Source: Silurus meridionalis (lineage: Eukaryota > Chordata > Actinopteri > Siluriformes > Siluridae). From it: 64,000 nucleotides of DNA. The notes below the pieces were generated by a model, which was given only the letters and a program-made list of their open reading frames with translations, was not told the origin of the DNA and did not search any database. The DNA lies in contig NC_060896.1 in the NCBI RefSeq assembly GCF_014805685.1, positions 6,406,389 through 6,470,388 of the forward strand. The letters are read 5' to 3'. Below are positions 26,301-59,170 of the stretch, in pieces. Positions within the stretch are counted from its first letter, which is position 1; each line of letters starts with the position of its first letter. Position numbers and translations under genes: made by a program.

Positions 26301-29300
26301 TATTTTGAGACACCTATCCAAATGCAAGAACTAACCAATAACAGCTAAAACCACTTATACCTTCTTCTCTTCCATTCTCCTTCCCTCTTTCCTTTCGTTC
26401 TTTCTTGGGTTTCTTCAGAAAGCTGTCATCAGACCCTGGAGGTCCAGAGCTCTGGCTCTGACCTGTGGGTAGAACAGAGCCCCCTGCTGTACCGGAGCTG
26501 AAAGCGGCAGGAGTGTGAGCACTGCTTCCAGGGGCTGAGAGGACCTCAACTTCTGTCAGTGACTGGTACTGCAAAAGAGTCTTCAGCAAAAACCTGCAGA
26601 GAGACACAGTGATCATTTGTTCCAGTTATTACAGGTGCAGGAAAAACAGGCGTGTGAAAAAAGTGAGCAATTCGCCCTCAAAATATTTTTTCTACATATT
26701 TCGTTTGGGCCTTGGCAAAGAAAACAAACATAAAAATATTACTGTGTATCACAATAAGGTGATCACTCGAACTTCCCCAATGCCATTCTTTGTATGAGAA
26801 TAATCCCTTTACGTTTATTTATTTAAATTTTATTTTATTTCAATTTTTTTCCTCGTATTTTTGTCCAAGAAACATCCCACTTTTTCAGTTGTGTCCCTTC
26901 CTAGATTTTCCACAGACAAGATTTTTACGTAGTGGTTCATTTTTTTATTATGTGTAGAGTAAAACCCAATCAAACCAAACATCTAGATGCACCACAAGTA
27001 TTAATTTCACTCTGATTTGGATTCAGCACACATACTGTAGTAAGAGGTAAAACCACTTTAAGACAAGACAAAGAGCAAATATCATATTATTCATGGAAGA
27101 ACACGTATTTAGAGGCTGCCGACTTACACCGATGTTTCTTTGAGTATATTCTCATAGAATTCGGTCTAATTTACACACCTCCTCTCTTCTTTTGCCCGAA
27201 CAAACTTCTCCTCCAAGCGGGCGACCTCATCAGATAGTGCTGTGTTCTCCTGTGAACAATAAAAAAAAAATATATAAAAGAAATCCCACGTATAAGCAGA
27301 ATCATTATGTTCAATTATATTTTTCATATAACAATGTCGGAGATATATTTTTAAACTAGAATTTTAAATATATGCTTTACTCATATCATATCCGTATTTG
27401 ATAATAATGCTCGGCTTCTAAACTAAAATTTCCCTTACTCATTACTAGAGGTCGAGGCACCGATAGCTGCTGGAACTATCGGCTATCGACAAAAATCCAT
27501 AACGATAGTTTTTCCGGTCTGCTGTCATTACGAGAGCACCCTCTAGAGGCGAATCACTGGTGCTGTTTGTTTTTACACACATTTAGCACATTTTCATAAT
27601 TTAGTAAATTCTTTTGGGGAAAAAGATCAGAACAATTTTACATTTTTTATCCATTTTAAAAAAGTCGGTTGATTAATTAGTTATTTAATGAAATAAATTT
27701 ATTTGTATAGTGCTTTTAATAATGGACAGTCTCATAGCGGCTTTACACAGATCGCCAGGTACGAACTTAGCAGTAGTTATTAACATAGCCTAATTATTAT
27801 AATGTCATTATGATAGCAATAATGCTTTTTTTTAATAGGCTATGCATTTCTTGATAAATAATGCTTAATTGTCTGCATGGTGCATAACAATATAGCGAAA
27901 CATTAAAATCTCAACAACATTACTGGTAGTCATTTTCTGTTACAGACTGACCCGGCTCCACATTAATAAAAGAACAATATCATGTGGCCCTCATAGAAAA
28001 ATGTATGGGGAACCCTGAGTTAACCCTCACTGATTAAGGAACGATATATTTTTGAGTATTCAGTTTATCAGAGAACTCCACTCACAAAGATCATGGCCCG
28101 GGCAGCCTTGCGAAGACGCAGGTACTTCAGGCGGTACTTCTCATTCTGGTTCTTACGGAGAGACTTTTTGGCTTTTGGCCTGTGCTCAGAGTGACCGTGA
28201 GGGGAACCCGAGGGCAAAGAGGAACCCGAGCTTGAGAATGCTGATTGAGCAGAAAAGGCATGCAGAGCCTGCTGCCTCTCCTCATCAGTCTGGGTGCAAG
28301 GTGCAGGAAAATAAATAAACAAATCCAAAATTTATATAAAAGATAGAACACAGAGTGAACTAGTAGAGCAAACAAAGAAAGACAGCAAAGTAAAAAGATT
28401 GGCTTTATTTGATGAAATAAATGACATTTAATAGTGATTAGGAAAATAAAATAGAATGGACATAAACAGTGACTGGACAAATGGAAAGACTAATGCAAGC
28501 TTAAACCAAACAAAAAGACATGTCTCAGGGCTTTATGTCCTTTCAAAAATCTAAAGATATGCTCAGCACAAACTTACCAAGAGAGCAAATACTCCATTTC
28601 TGTTCTCAATCCTCTTGAAGCGCCTGCTCCCTTTCTGTGTCTGAAACACAGCGTGAAACTGAAGCCAGTGCTCCGTGCTGCCAGACACCACGGTACCCTG
28701 ACTGATGAACCCTGATTCCATCATATTAACATAGCTACATCCTACTTCCTGCTCACAGCTACATTTATCAATGAACTATAACATTAAAACAATGAATATC
28801 AGAATGAAATACACAAAAGAACAATCCTTACATGATACGTGACAAAGTGCATGCTGACAAAACGTAACGTAACTGATGATCATGAGCGTGGATACCTGAA
28901 GGAGTGATTTAACTATGAAATGGAAAGATATGGTTTCTTACCTCACGGTACATCACAGCCTCGAGGCTCGACTTCGCGCTGCAATTAAAGATCGGCCTTC
29001 AATTAAATGTTTATTCAAAGAAATTATAAATACAAACAAGTCTTTCTTACTTGGACTGCACCAGTCCCCGATCGATGATCCTCTGCTTGATCTCCTTGAT
29101 GTGCATCGGACGTCCTGCCTCTTCCAGAACAATCTGGATAGTTTTAAATCAACCAACAAAATTACTGACTCATGACACCACAAAATAATCCGTATCTTGT
29201 ATTAAAATTTGGTTAATCGATAAGTAAACATATAAATGAAGAAATTCTGACCTGGGCAGCATCAAGCCATGTCAGGTTCGGCTTGTCCACAACTTCTCCT

Positions 29301-30416
29301 GATGGTTCACTTCAAAAGGGACAAAGTGATGCAAATCAGAATCTAGACAAATAGTTTCAGGTAGCACCTCAACCCTCAAACTCACATTCTCTAATATACA
29401 TATGCGCACACACACACACACACGCCAAGACGCCAAGACGCCAAGACGCACACGCACACACACACTGATCAGGCATAAAATTATGACATTATAACATTAT
29501 GATCGGTGAAGTGAATAACACTAATTATATCTTCAGCATGCACCTGTTAGTGGAAGGGATATGTGAGGCAGTGAGTGAATATTTTCTCCTCAAAGTTGAT
29601 GCTTTAGAAGCTTGAAAAACAGTTAAGCGTAAGGATTTGAGCGAGTTTAACCAGGACCAAATTGTGATGTCTAGACGACTTTGTCAGAGCATCTCCAAAA
29701 CTGCAGCTCTTGTAGTTTGTTCCTGATCTGCAATGGTCAGAATCTATCAAAAGTGCTCCAAGCCGTTACATCTGGTGTAAAACTAACACAGCATAAAAGG
29801 AGCATACCAAACATGGTGGTGGAACTGTAATGGTCTGAGGCTGTTGTGCAGCTTCAGGACCTGGACAACTTGCCATAATTGATAGAATCATGAATTCTGC
29901 ACTCTACCAGATAATCCTGATTGTCTGGATGCCTAAATGTCTGAGTATCAGGACAATGATCTGAAACACACCAGCGATTCCACATCTAAATGGCTCAAAA
30001 AATAAAAAATAAATTAAGGTTCTGAAGTGGCCTAGTCAAAGTCTAGCTTAAATCCAACATTCATCCACAGACATGTGAAAGACTCATTGCCAGTCATTAC
30101 AAACGCTTTGGGCAGTTTCCCAAGCAGTGGGCAAATACTTTTTCATGTAGAGCCAGGCAGAATTGGACATCTATACATGTATCTCTCTAAAGCAGCAGTA
30201 TCTCATAGAGCATGAATAAATACAGCAGTAATCAGAGCCACTTGCATTGTTAACATACAAGAGAAAATAAACCCTTGGGGTGTGTTTCAAATAAAAAAAA
30301 TAAATAAATAAAAAATAAAAGGAGTGGAGTTACTTTTATCCCCCTAAAGTATTTTTCTATTAGAGCGTGTCCCAAAGAGTTTCTCTTTTAACACAACAGC
30401 AGATTGCCAAGGAAAC

Positions 30417-30461
<45 letters not shown>

Positions 30462-31667
30462 AGAACAGCACATTGTATTTTCTGGAAAGTCTGTGATATT
30501 AGATAAATGATTATTAGTTAATATTCCAACTCAGTTGTTCAGTTATTTAACTATAAGCTAGTCATCTAACTTGTGTGCCTTCTTCTATTATCTTTACCCT
30601 AACTATTGTCAAACTGTCGTATCATCGTATCTTTATGACAAATGCTTACGCATGAACCAAGAACAGTACGAACTTCGACGACATTTTTGTACATCTCGTA
30701 CCGATATATAACTCCATGGTGTCACAGTCCCACTGAGGTCTAATAAATATATATATATAATTATTATATTCAGGGAGGAACCTTAACAATGTTATTATCA
30801 CTTATATTATAAATTCACCAGTAGTGTTGCAAAGGGCCGTACAATTTCCAGAATCTTTTTATGGGAATTGGATCATTACAAGTTGGAAACTTCCCAGGAA
30901 TTTATGGAAATGAATTAGAAACTTTAGGACTTTTATAGAATCTGAATCATAACCAAACAAAAATATAAACATTTAGTTTAAGCTGACCCATGCAAACTAA
31001 TACATCATTTATTTTTGACTGATGTAATTGTTAGTATAATTTTGTTGCACAATATCTTACACGCAGCATAAGGAATATTTTTTTCAAGCATAAACTAATG
31101 TTATATTGATGTAACACATAAATACTCACCAAGATGGACATTTTTTGACATTATTTTGTGTGCAGAATTCAAGTAATTATTTTTTTCACAACTACATTTA
31201 AGTTCTGGGTTATAGACGAACCTGTAGTTTTGTAAATTCCCAGTTTATTCCCATATATTCCCATATATCAACAATGTCTTGGTTTTCTTCCCGGTTTTCT
31301 ATTTTCCTTTCAACACCCAGAACCAGACCTCTACATCTCCCCTGGGGTGTGACTTTCTAAAGCCCTGAGTTTGACTTCTGATCCAGCAATATCCTGACCA
31401 GAAGAAAGTGTTTACTGAAATATTATTTTCACCCTGAATCTGGAGATAGATGCTCTGATCTCTGGAGGCATACTGAGTGTATTGTGTGTCTTGTGACACA
31501 TATAGGAGTGAAGAACCTCAGGATGGATCCCACACTCACGTTTCCAGAGTCTCAGGTGCTCCTGCCAGACTGGAGATGTTGTCCAGGGCAGGAAAGAGAG
31601 AATACGAGCCTTGTCCATCAGACTCCATCTCTGACTCGAAGTTGGACAGACTGTTCAAAGGATCCAT
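23301..31667 (-). CDS. tbrg1: TBRG1 (FYRN/FYRC nuclear regulator) with an N-terminal HARE-HTH-like module
   Basis: Nuclear growth regulator; mammalian TBRG1/NIAM is linked to ARF-p53 control. Exons in transcript order: 31667-31540, 29309-29252, 29133-29051, 28978-28942, 28640-28578, 28289-28086, 27249-27179, 26593-26361, 26041-25902, 25809-25663, 25546-25449, 24542-24432, 24336-24173, 23395-23301. Every junction keeps phase; total 543 residues. Residues ~57-123 look like a HARE-HTH winged helix ([44 protein letters not shown]). Residues ~175-215 match the TBRG1 basic/coiled segment ([17 protein letters not shown]). The lysine-rich linker precedes FYRN (~320-375: [26 protein letters not shown]) and FYRC (~389-475: [42 protein letters not shown]). 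Human TBRG1 as I recall it has 411 residues and no HARE part. Start: the ATG at 31667-31665 is the first in its exon's frame; an upstream start is not excluded. Weak ATTAAA lies at 23248-23253. Confidence 0.85.
23532..23947. mobile_element. Non-autonomous DNA transposon with GATCAGG-type termini, in a tbrg1 intron
   Basis: The left end (CAGATCAGGAATAACATTAT after TA) and right end (CATAATGTAACGCCTGATCG then GTG before TA) are imperfect inverted repeats; TA at 23530-23531 and 23948-23949. The internal text CAGAGCATCTCCAAAACTGC recurs in the related copy at 29467-29770. 416 bp, in the last tbrg1 intron; no intact transposase. Confidence 0.7.
27690..27790 (-). repeat. Short LINE 3'-tail fragment
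   Basis: TTTATTTGTATAGTGCTTTT followed by GGCTTTACACAGATC resembles the 3' tail of the LINE at 61670-63010 (TTTATTTGTATAGCGCTTTT, GCAGCTTTACACAAATC). It lies in the tbrg1 intron 27250-28085. The stretch 27450-27550, with CGATAGCTGCTGGAACTATC, looks like another worn repeat I cannot name. Confidence 0.55.
29467..30180 (+). mobile_element. Degraded Tc1-like transposon fragment in tbrg1 intron 1
   Basis: Starts near GATCAGGCATAAAATTATGA and shares CTAGACGACTTTGTCAGAGC and CATCTCCAAAACTGCAGC with the element at 23532-23947. From about 29780 the plus strand carries a broken Tc1-type transposase, readable only across frames and stops: SIPNMVVEL, then [19 protein letters not shown], then KVLKWPSQS. 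The catalytic core is not intact. The right end is not defined. Confidence 0.65.
30417..30461. repeat. (TTA)n microsatellite
   Basis: About 14 ATT units in tbrg1 intron 1. The remaining 30181-31539 shows nothing recognisable. Confidence 0.9.
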
Positions 31668-32067
31668 CACTGGTAGAGACACTGGAGCAGACAAAATACC
31701 ACGGATTTGATTTACTAAACAGCTGAAGTTTCATCTGCAGCCTTTTAGAGGAACAGGATACATTCAGCTAAGGATCTGCCTTCCTGCCTCCTGGCGTAAC
31801 TAAACGATATTAAAGCTAGTAATGATATAGTTTCTTACCCGTGATCCTGAGAAATAACCGACAGAAAACCAAACATGTACAATACACTTACATTACTACT
31901 GGGTTTTGTACTCGCTACTTATATTCGTGTATTAACAGTAAGCGGAACATGATCGCCAATCGTTCTCTTTGGGTTTCCCGGGGGAAGGATTTTCCTGTAA
32001 CACTCTTCTTCGCCTGTTATTAAATGATATCAGTGATTTTATAGCGCCCTCTATTGGAAATGTAGCG

Positions 32068-32690
32068 AAACGTCTGTCTGACTTTCTGTCGGTCTGTTTC
32101 TCTGTCTGTCTGCCTTTCTCTCTGTTTCTGTCTGTCTGTTTCTCTGTCAGTCTGTTTCTTCGTCTGTCTGCCTTTCTCTCTGTTTCTGTCTGTCTGTTTT
32201 TCTGTCTGTTTGCCTTTCTCTCTGTTTCTGTCTGTCTGTTTCTCCGTCTGTCTGCCTTTCTCTCTGTTTCTGTCTATCTGTTTTTCTGTCTGTCTGTTTC
32301 TCCATCTGTCTGCCTTTCTCTCTGTTTATGTCTGTCTGTTTCTCTGTCTGTCTGTTTCTCTGTCTGTCTGTCTTTCTCTCTGTTTATGTCTGTCTGTTTT
32401 CTGTCTGTCTGTTTCTCCATCTGTCTGCCTTTCTCTCTGTTTATGTCTGTCTGTTTTCTGTCTGTCTGTTTCTCCGTCTGTCTGCCTTTCTCTCTGTTTA
32501 TGTCTGTCTGTTTTCTGTCTGTCTGTTTCTCTGTCTGTCTGCATTTCTCTCTGTTTATGCCTGTCTGTTTTTCTGTCTGTCTGTTTCTCTGTCTGTCTGC
32601 CTTTCTCTCTGTTTCTGTCTGTCTGTTTTTCTGTTTGTCTATTTGTGTCTGTCTGTCTGTTGTCTCTCTCTCTATCTCTCTTTTTCTCTT

Positions 32691-32726
<36 letters not shown>

Positions 32727-32750
32727 TCTCTCTCTCTATCATTTAAAAAC
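32068..32750. repeat. CTGT-rich minisatellite upstream of tbrg1
   Basis: Higher-order tandem array of about ten units, mostly 57-58 bp with some of 42 bp, each containing TGCCTTTCTCTCTGTTT and several CTGTCTGT steps; it ends in (TC)n and (CA)n. Because it is nearly a tetranucleotide array of odd period with few stops, it produces long low-complexity open frames on both strands (261 residues on +, 138 on -); these are not genes. It begins about 400 bp upstream of the tbrg1 start codon. Confidence 0.9.
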
Positions 32751-32834
32751 ATGAAGCTATATCAATGTAAAAAAATTTTAATTATTAAATTATCAGACCA
32801 TTTAAAATCTGATAAGAAGCTAAAGACACCAATT

Positions 32835-32970
32835 AAGAAAATGGTAGATCAGTGGTCAAATCCCAGTAACTTGGAAGGTCGAGAGTTCAAGCTCTAGTAT
32901 TTCCAAGCTGCCATTCTTTTTCAACTTGGACAAGGCCTTTACCACCCTCTAATCTAGGGGTTCAATTAAA
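32835..32970 (+). repeat. tRNA-derived SINE remnant
   Basis: TGGTAGATCAGTGG resembles a tRNA A box and GGTCGAGAGTTCAAGCTC a B box, followed by GGACAAGGCCTTTACCACCC, the counterpart of the antisense sequence at 17225-17455. The rest of the tbrg1-cfap45 spacer (32971-33600) holds nothing I recognise. Confidence 0.55.
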
Positions 32971-33681
32971 GCTGATATGTAAAAAAATTTAATAAAAAAA
33001 TCAGTGCTGTAATATTTCTGCAACAAGTTAAAGCCTTTTTCTTTCTTACAAAAAGTTTCTGAATGGTTCCACCTCCTTCATGAGAAACAGTAAACAACTC
33101 AGAATGGGCAGGTGAAAGTGGAGTATTGCACTTACCTCAGGGTTCAGTGTGTTGTGCATTTTGAGATGCTTTTCTGTTTAAAATAGTGGAAAAGTGTAGA
33201 TATTTGACATTTAATTTGTAACATTCAAGCATTCTGCCAATTCTTTCACTACAGCTCACTGGTTTATTTATTTGTACTTTTCTTTTTGCTTTAGGCATCA
33301 TTCTTTGTATAAAATACAAATCAGCCCAATTAGTCAGTGTGGCTAAATCAAAGTCATGGAAATCACATTTTCACTGCATGTTTTAATGCACTGTGCTGCT
33401 GCCAGTTTGCAAACTGGTTATAAATGAATGTACAGATGTTTCTATTACAGTGGACAGTAAATGTATATTATAAATCAGTAACTTTTGAGAAAACACAGTC
33501 ATGCGAAGGTCTTTGGAATAGACAATGAGAATCACATCCTCATATGCAGCCAACTTTAAAAAATAATAATTAATGACAATACATTTGTGTAAGAGCTGAG
33601 ATTAAATTTTATTAAATTATTTTTTTATTGCACAGTTTTCTATATTGTTGAAATTGATGCAAATCTGTAGACTATCCACAT

Positions 33682-42008
<8,327 letters not shown>

Positions 42009-42128
42009 ACTTTTCTGCGGATTTCAGCCAGACCTCAGTATTTTACAAACAACAAGCTACTCGCTGGCTAACAAACAAGTTTATGGCAACAGCTAGCGCT
42101 AGCAAATGATGCGGGGGTTTGTTAGTGC

Positions 42129-42142
42129 GTTACTATAGAAAC
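42129..42142. promoter_or_regulatory. RFX X-box-like motif upstream of cfap45
   Basis: GTTACTATAGAAAC fits the degenerate palindromic RFX consensus GTTRCYATRGNAAC at all positions. It lies about 120 bp upstream of the cfap45 ATG. RFX factors activate ciliary genes through such sites, so position and gene function agree. A GGCAAC half-site is nearby at 42095-42100. Confidence 0.5.
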
Positions 42143-42154
42143 AGTTACCTTGGT

Positions 42155-42158
<4 letters not shown>

Positions 42159-42197
<39 letters not shown>
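42159..42197. repeat. (GA)n microsatellite in the presumed cfap45 promoter
   Basis: About 19 GA units ending in GCGCGCG, some 150 bp upstream of the cfap45 start codon. Confidence 0.9.
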
Positions 42198-42201
<4 letters not shown>

Positions 42202-42529
42202 CGACAAGAGCCCTGAGCATGCGCATTAGGCACTGTAAACGGAAGTGAGCAAATCAAATATGAATAAATAGTTTGATATAATTAAAAAGCTTAATATTAG
42301 GTGGAAATAAACCACAGATCCAGTGTTTGAAAAAAAAGGGTGATCCATAAACCACGTGCGCGAAATTCGGTGAGTCAGTGCAAATGACTCAGCTTTCTAC
42401 GAAGAGTCGATTCTTTCGGCTCCCAAAAAAAAAAATCTTTATTTTTTAACATTTTCCTATTATTTTATTTTCATGTACGTCTTTTACAACGTTCACCCAA
42501 GGTGCAAACTGTGCCCCGAATTACGTTTT

Positions 42530-42610
42530 TGTTAGTAAATCAAAGAAATCGACTCACAAATAAGAATCGACTATTTCGGCTCCCAAATGATTCCTTTGAC
42601 CCAAATGATT
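42530..42610. repeat. Short repeated ATTCGACT/GGCTCCCAAA motif region
   Basis: GAATCGACTATTTCGGCTCC with CAAATGATTCC repeats, similar to GAGTCGATTCTTTCGGCTCC at 42403-42422. Probably part of an interspersed repeat. The remaining cfap45-trpc6 spacer (42610-42960, 43140-43640, 43870-44180) shows nothing recognisable. Confidence 0.35.
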
Positions 42611-42999
42611 CCTTCTCCCCAGTTTATTGATATTTCTCAATAAACCCCCTCACTAAATATACTTTATTCTAAATTATTTATGCAGTTTTTTAAATCTAAA
42701 AAATAGAACCATTGTACCTACAACACATTGAACAAATATGTAATATTATATTAATATACACCATTCTATGTGCCATGCATTTCACACCCAGGCCTTCAGT
42801 GATGTCCCATCTGAGCCAATACAGCTTAATACCATCATTATGATGCCACGGCTGTATAAACCATCAATAATATACACAGTATAAAAGAGCGCTGCATCAC
42901 AGACAGTAAGAATGAAAGCCATTACTTAAGCAAGACCGACCTTGGCCAACCTTTCCTTATGATGTATGTATACATACATAAGTACATACATACATGCAT

Positions 43000-43120
<121 letters not shown>

Positions 43121-43650
43121 AGTTAATACAGTTTTTAATTTAAAATTAATACAGCGCACATTTCTGTGACCATTTTTATTAAAACTATGAACAAATACAT
43201 ACATTTGCATTAAGCATCTATCGCTACTTAATCGCTACTGTTCTTAATGTACCTTAAATTAATACTTTTTAAGTTTTTAATACTCTAATCAACATGGGCA
43301 TGGACAAATATGGATGCTTAATTATTAGTGAAACCAAACTCAACATAGAGCATGAAGAAAAATATTCTTGTATATTTTTTTAAAAGTAATTATGGTTATA
43401 AATTACGTAAATCTTCATTAAACCAAACAGAACTTTTGCTATGTTTCAACACGAACGGTTTTAATTGCCGGATGTGTGCACCATGGTGTTTTTTTGGTAC
43501 TTGAGTTGAAACCTAAATGTTAAACAAATGTAAGAAAAAAAATATCTGACTAAAGAAAGGACATCGTGCATAACTGTGTGTTGCGTTGAAGGTTTTAATT
43601 TTGCCGCTTTAATATTTATTTATTTATACTTTTAATGAAAATAAAATCAT

Positions 43651-43865
43651 GGTACTTTGTCCATGGCAGGGCTTGTTAAAGCAGAAACTGATCTTCTGAG
43701 ATGTTTATACACACTGAAAAATCAGTTCTGCAGGCAGAAAATTGACAGCCAAGTCACTCAAATAACCACTCTTTTCAAGCATGGTGAGAAGAAATGCATA
43801 TCAGAATACAAGTCGAGCCTTAAGGCGAATCGGCTACAACAGCACAAAACCACATAGGCTTCTAC
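43651..43865. repeat. Unclassified interspersed repeat, copy B
   Basis: Counterpart of 40161-40440 in the same orientation (TACTTTGTCCATGGCA, CACTCAAATAACC, AAATGCATATCAGAAT). The open frame at 43657-43857 lies inside it and is repeat-derived. Confidence 0.55.
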
Positions 43866-44199
43866 ACCAGTCATAGTTTTGATGGAAAGCATTAATGATT
43901 TATTGTGTAAATTGTGCTTTAATGTTCTTAAATAAAGTGTCACAATCTGATGCATTTGGCTTGTTGCTGTAAAATCATGTTTTAAACCTGCCATTTCCAC
44001 GAGGTTGTTTTTATATTTCTTGAGATATATATTTATTTGCCTGTAGTCATTACAATATTGTGTAAATGTATCTTGTGTCAGGTTAATATTTAGATTACCA
44101 TGATTTAGATTTAGGCTTTGATTTAGGTTCATGATTTTACAACAGAGTTGTAGGCTGATTTATCACAAGTTTTAATCTAGTGTACCAGTGTAGATTTAT

Positions 44200-44281
44200 T
44201 TAATGATAGAGATTCAAAAAGCACTTTTGTACGTCACTCTGGACAAGGGCGTCTGCTAAATGGCGCAAATGTAAATGTAAA
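44200..44281 (+). repeat. Fish SINE 3'-tail fragment
   Basis: CACTCTGGACAAGGGCGTCT followed by GCTAAATGGCGCAAATGTAA is the widely shared fish SINE tail motif. It lies downstream of the trpc6 stop codon. Confidence 0.6.
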
Positions 44282-44536
44282 ACTTTAGAAATGGATGTAA
44301 TTTAATCAACAGAAATGTAATCTTGATTTATTTTTTAGAAACGTCTTTTATTTTAGCACTATAAATATTTTTTCCACACCATATACAGCATTTTGATCCC
44401 TTTCAAAGCAGGATATGCTATTCATTATTTACTCGAACAAGTCCATATAACAATTTTTCTTCAAAAAATGCAACTTTTTGAGGTTTCTAAAAACCGTTTA
44501 CAGAGTTTCACACCTATAAGCTTGGTGTGTCACTGA

Positions 44537-57765
<13,229 letters not shown>

Positions 57766-58089
57766 GACTTAAAAATCAGCGGATCCAGGAGCCTGCTCGC
57801 TGAGTAGACCAGTCCACGTGCTTCATTTACAGATTTCTGACTTCTGATTTCTGCCTTTTTATATCAAAACCCATGCAAACAAGCCCGCAATTCCTTCCAG
57901 TGGATGGAAGACAGACATTTAACACCCGCGCCCTCAGAGCTGGCCAGATGCCCAGACTCTCCACGCATCATCACACACGCTCAGGCAGCTCAGGAGCGCG
58001 TTCTTCTCCTTTTTCTTTTGTGTTCTTTGGATTAATTAGTAACATCAAGGATGCTTTTATGAACAAAATAATCCATTCATTCATCTCCA

Positions 58090-59170
58090 GCATCGTGGTG
58101 GATCCAATCCTGGGAACACTGGTGGTGGATCCAAAACCTATACTGGGAACACTGGTGGTGGTGGTGGATCCAAAAACTATACTGGGAACATTGGTGGTGG
58201 ATCCAAAACCTATACAGGGAACACTGGTGGTGGTGGATCCAAAAACTATACTGGGAACATTAGTGGTGGATCCAAAACCTATACTGGGAACACTGGTGGT
58301 GGTGGATCCAAAAACTATACTGGGAACATTGGTGGTGGATCCAAATCCTGTCCTGTGAAAGCTGGTGGTGGATCCAAATCCAGTCCTAGGAACACTGGTT
58401 CTGGTGGATCCAAAATCAATCTTAGGAACACTGGTGGTGGCAGATCCATAACCTGTCCTGGGAACACTGGTGGTGCTGCTGCATCCAAAATCTATCCTGG
58501 GAAAACATTGTGGTGGATTTAAAAACTTTTCTGGGAACATAGGTGGTGGTGGATCGAAAATCTATCCTGGGAACCCTATGGTGACACATCCAAAACCTAT
58601 CCTGTCATTACTGTTGGTGTTGGATCCAAAACCTATGCTGTGATCACTGTTGGTGACAGACCTAAAACTTATCCTGGGAACACATGGATTTAAAACCTAT
58701 TCTAATATACAATAGGTGGTGGTGGATCCAAAACCTGGGAACCCTGGTGTTGACAGATCCAGAACCTATTCTGATATCATTGTTAGTGGTGGATCCTAAA
58801 CCTATCCTGGGAACATTGGTGGTGGATTCAAAACCAATCCTAGAAACACTGGTTCTGGTGGATCCAAAATCATCCCTAGGAACACTAGTGGTGGTGGATC
58901 CATACCCTGTCCTAGGAACACGTGGTGGTGGATTTAAAAACTATTCTGGGAACATAGGTGGTGGTGGATCGAAAATCTATCCTGGTAACACTGTGGTGAC
59001 AGATCCAAAACCTATCCTGTGATCACCGGTGGTGGTGGATCGAAAAACCTATCCTGGGAACACTGGTGGAGGATCCAAAATTTATCCTGGGAACACTGGT
59101 GGTGGTGATGGTTGATCCAAAACTTATCCTTGGAATGCTGTTGGTGAATCCAAAACCTATCCTGGGAATA
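58090..59170. repeat. GGATCC-bearing minisatellite upstream of trpc6
   Basis: About 30 imperfect tandem units of roughly 30-36 bp built on TGGTGGATCCAAAACCTATC and CTGGGAACACT, almost every unit carrying a BamHI site. Units vary by insertion of GGT triplets. The regular part (58096-58340) stays open on both strands (VDPKPILGTLVVDPK-like on +, SVPRTGFGSTT-like on -). It starts about 330 bp upstream of the trpc6 start codon, so it is in or near that promoter. Not treated as a gene. Confidence 0.9.

Noticed and set aside
28661..28725. Upstream extension of the tbrg1 exon at 28578-28640 ([13 protein letters not shown]...)
   Set aside because: A pyrimidine-rich acceptor at 28641-28642 gives a better phase-0 join and the expected domain spacing; the extension probably reads through intron.
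32068..32897. Long open frames (261, 189, 178 and 138 residues) of Leu-Ser-Val-Cys or Arg-Gln-Thr-Asp repeats
   Set aside because: They are translations of the CTGT minisatellite in several frames of both strands; no start context, splice structure or domain.
57873..58540. Open frames of 161 (+) and 189 (-) residues with VDPKPILGTL-type repeats
   Set aside because: The minisatellite unit length is a multiple of three over this part, so frames stay open by chance; no codon or splice evidence of a gene.
58090..59170. CRISPR-like array of short direct repeats
   Set aside because: Units are contiguous degenerate tandem repeats without unique spacers, in a vertebrate genome.
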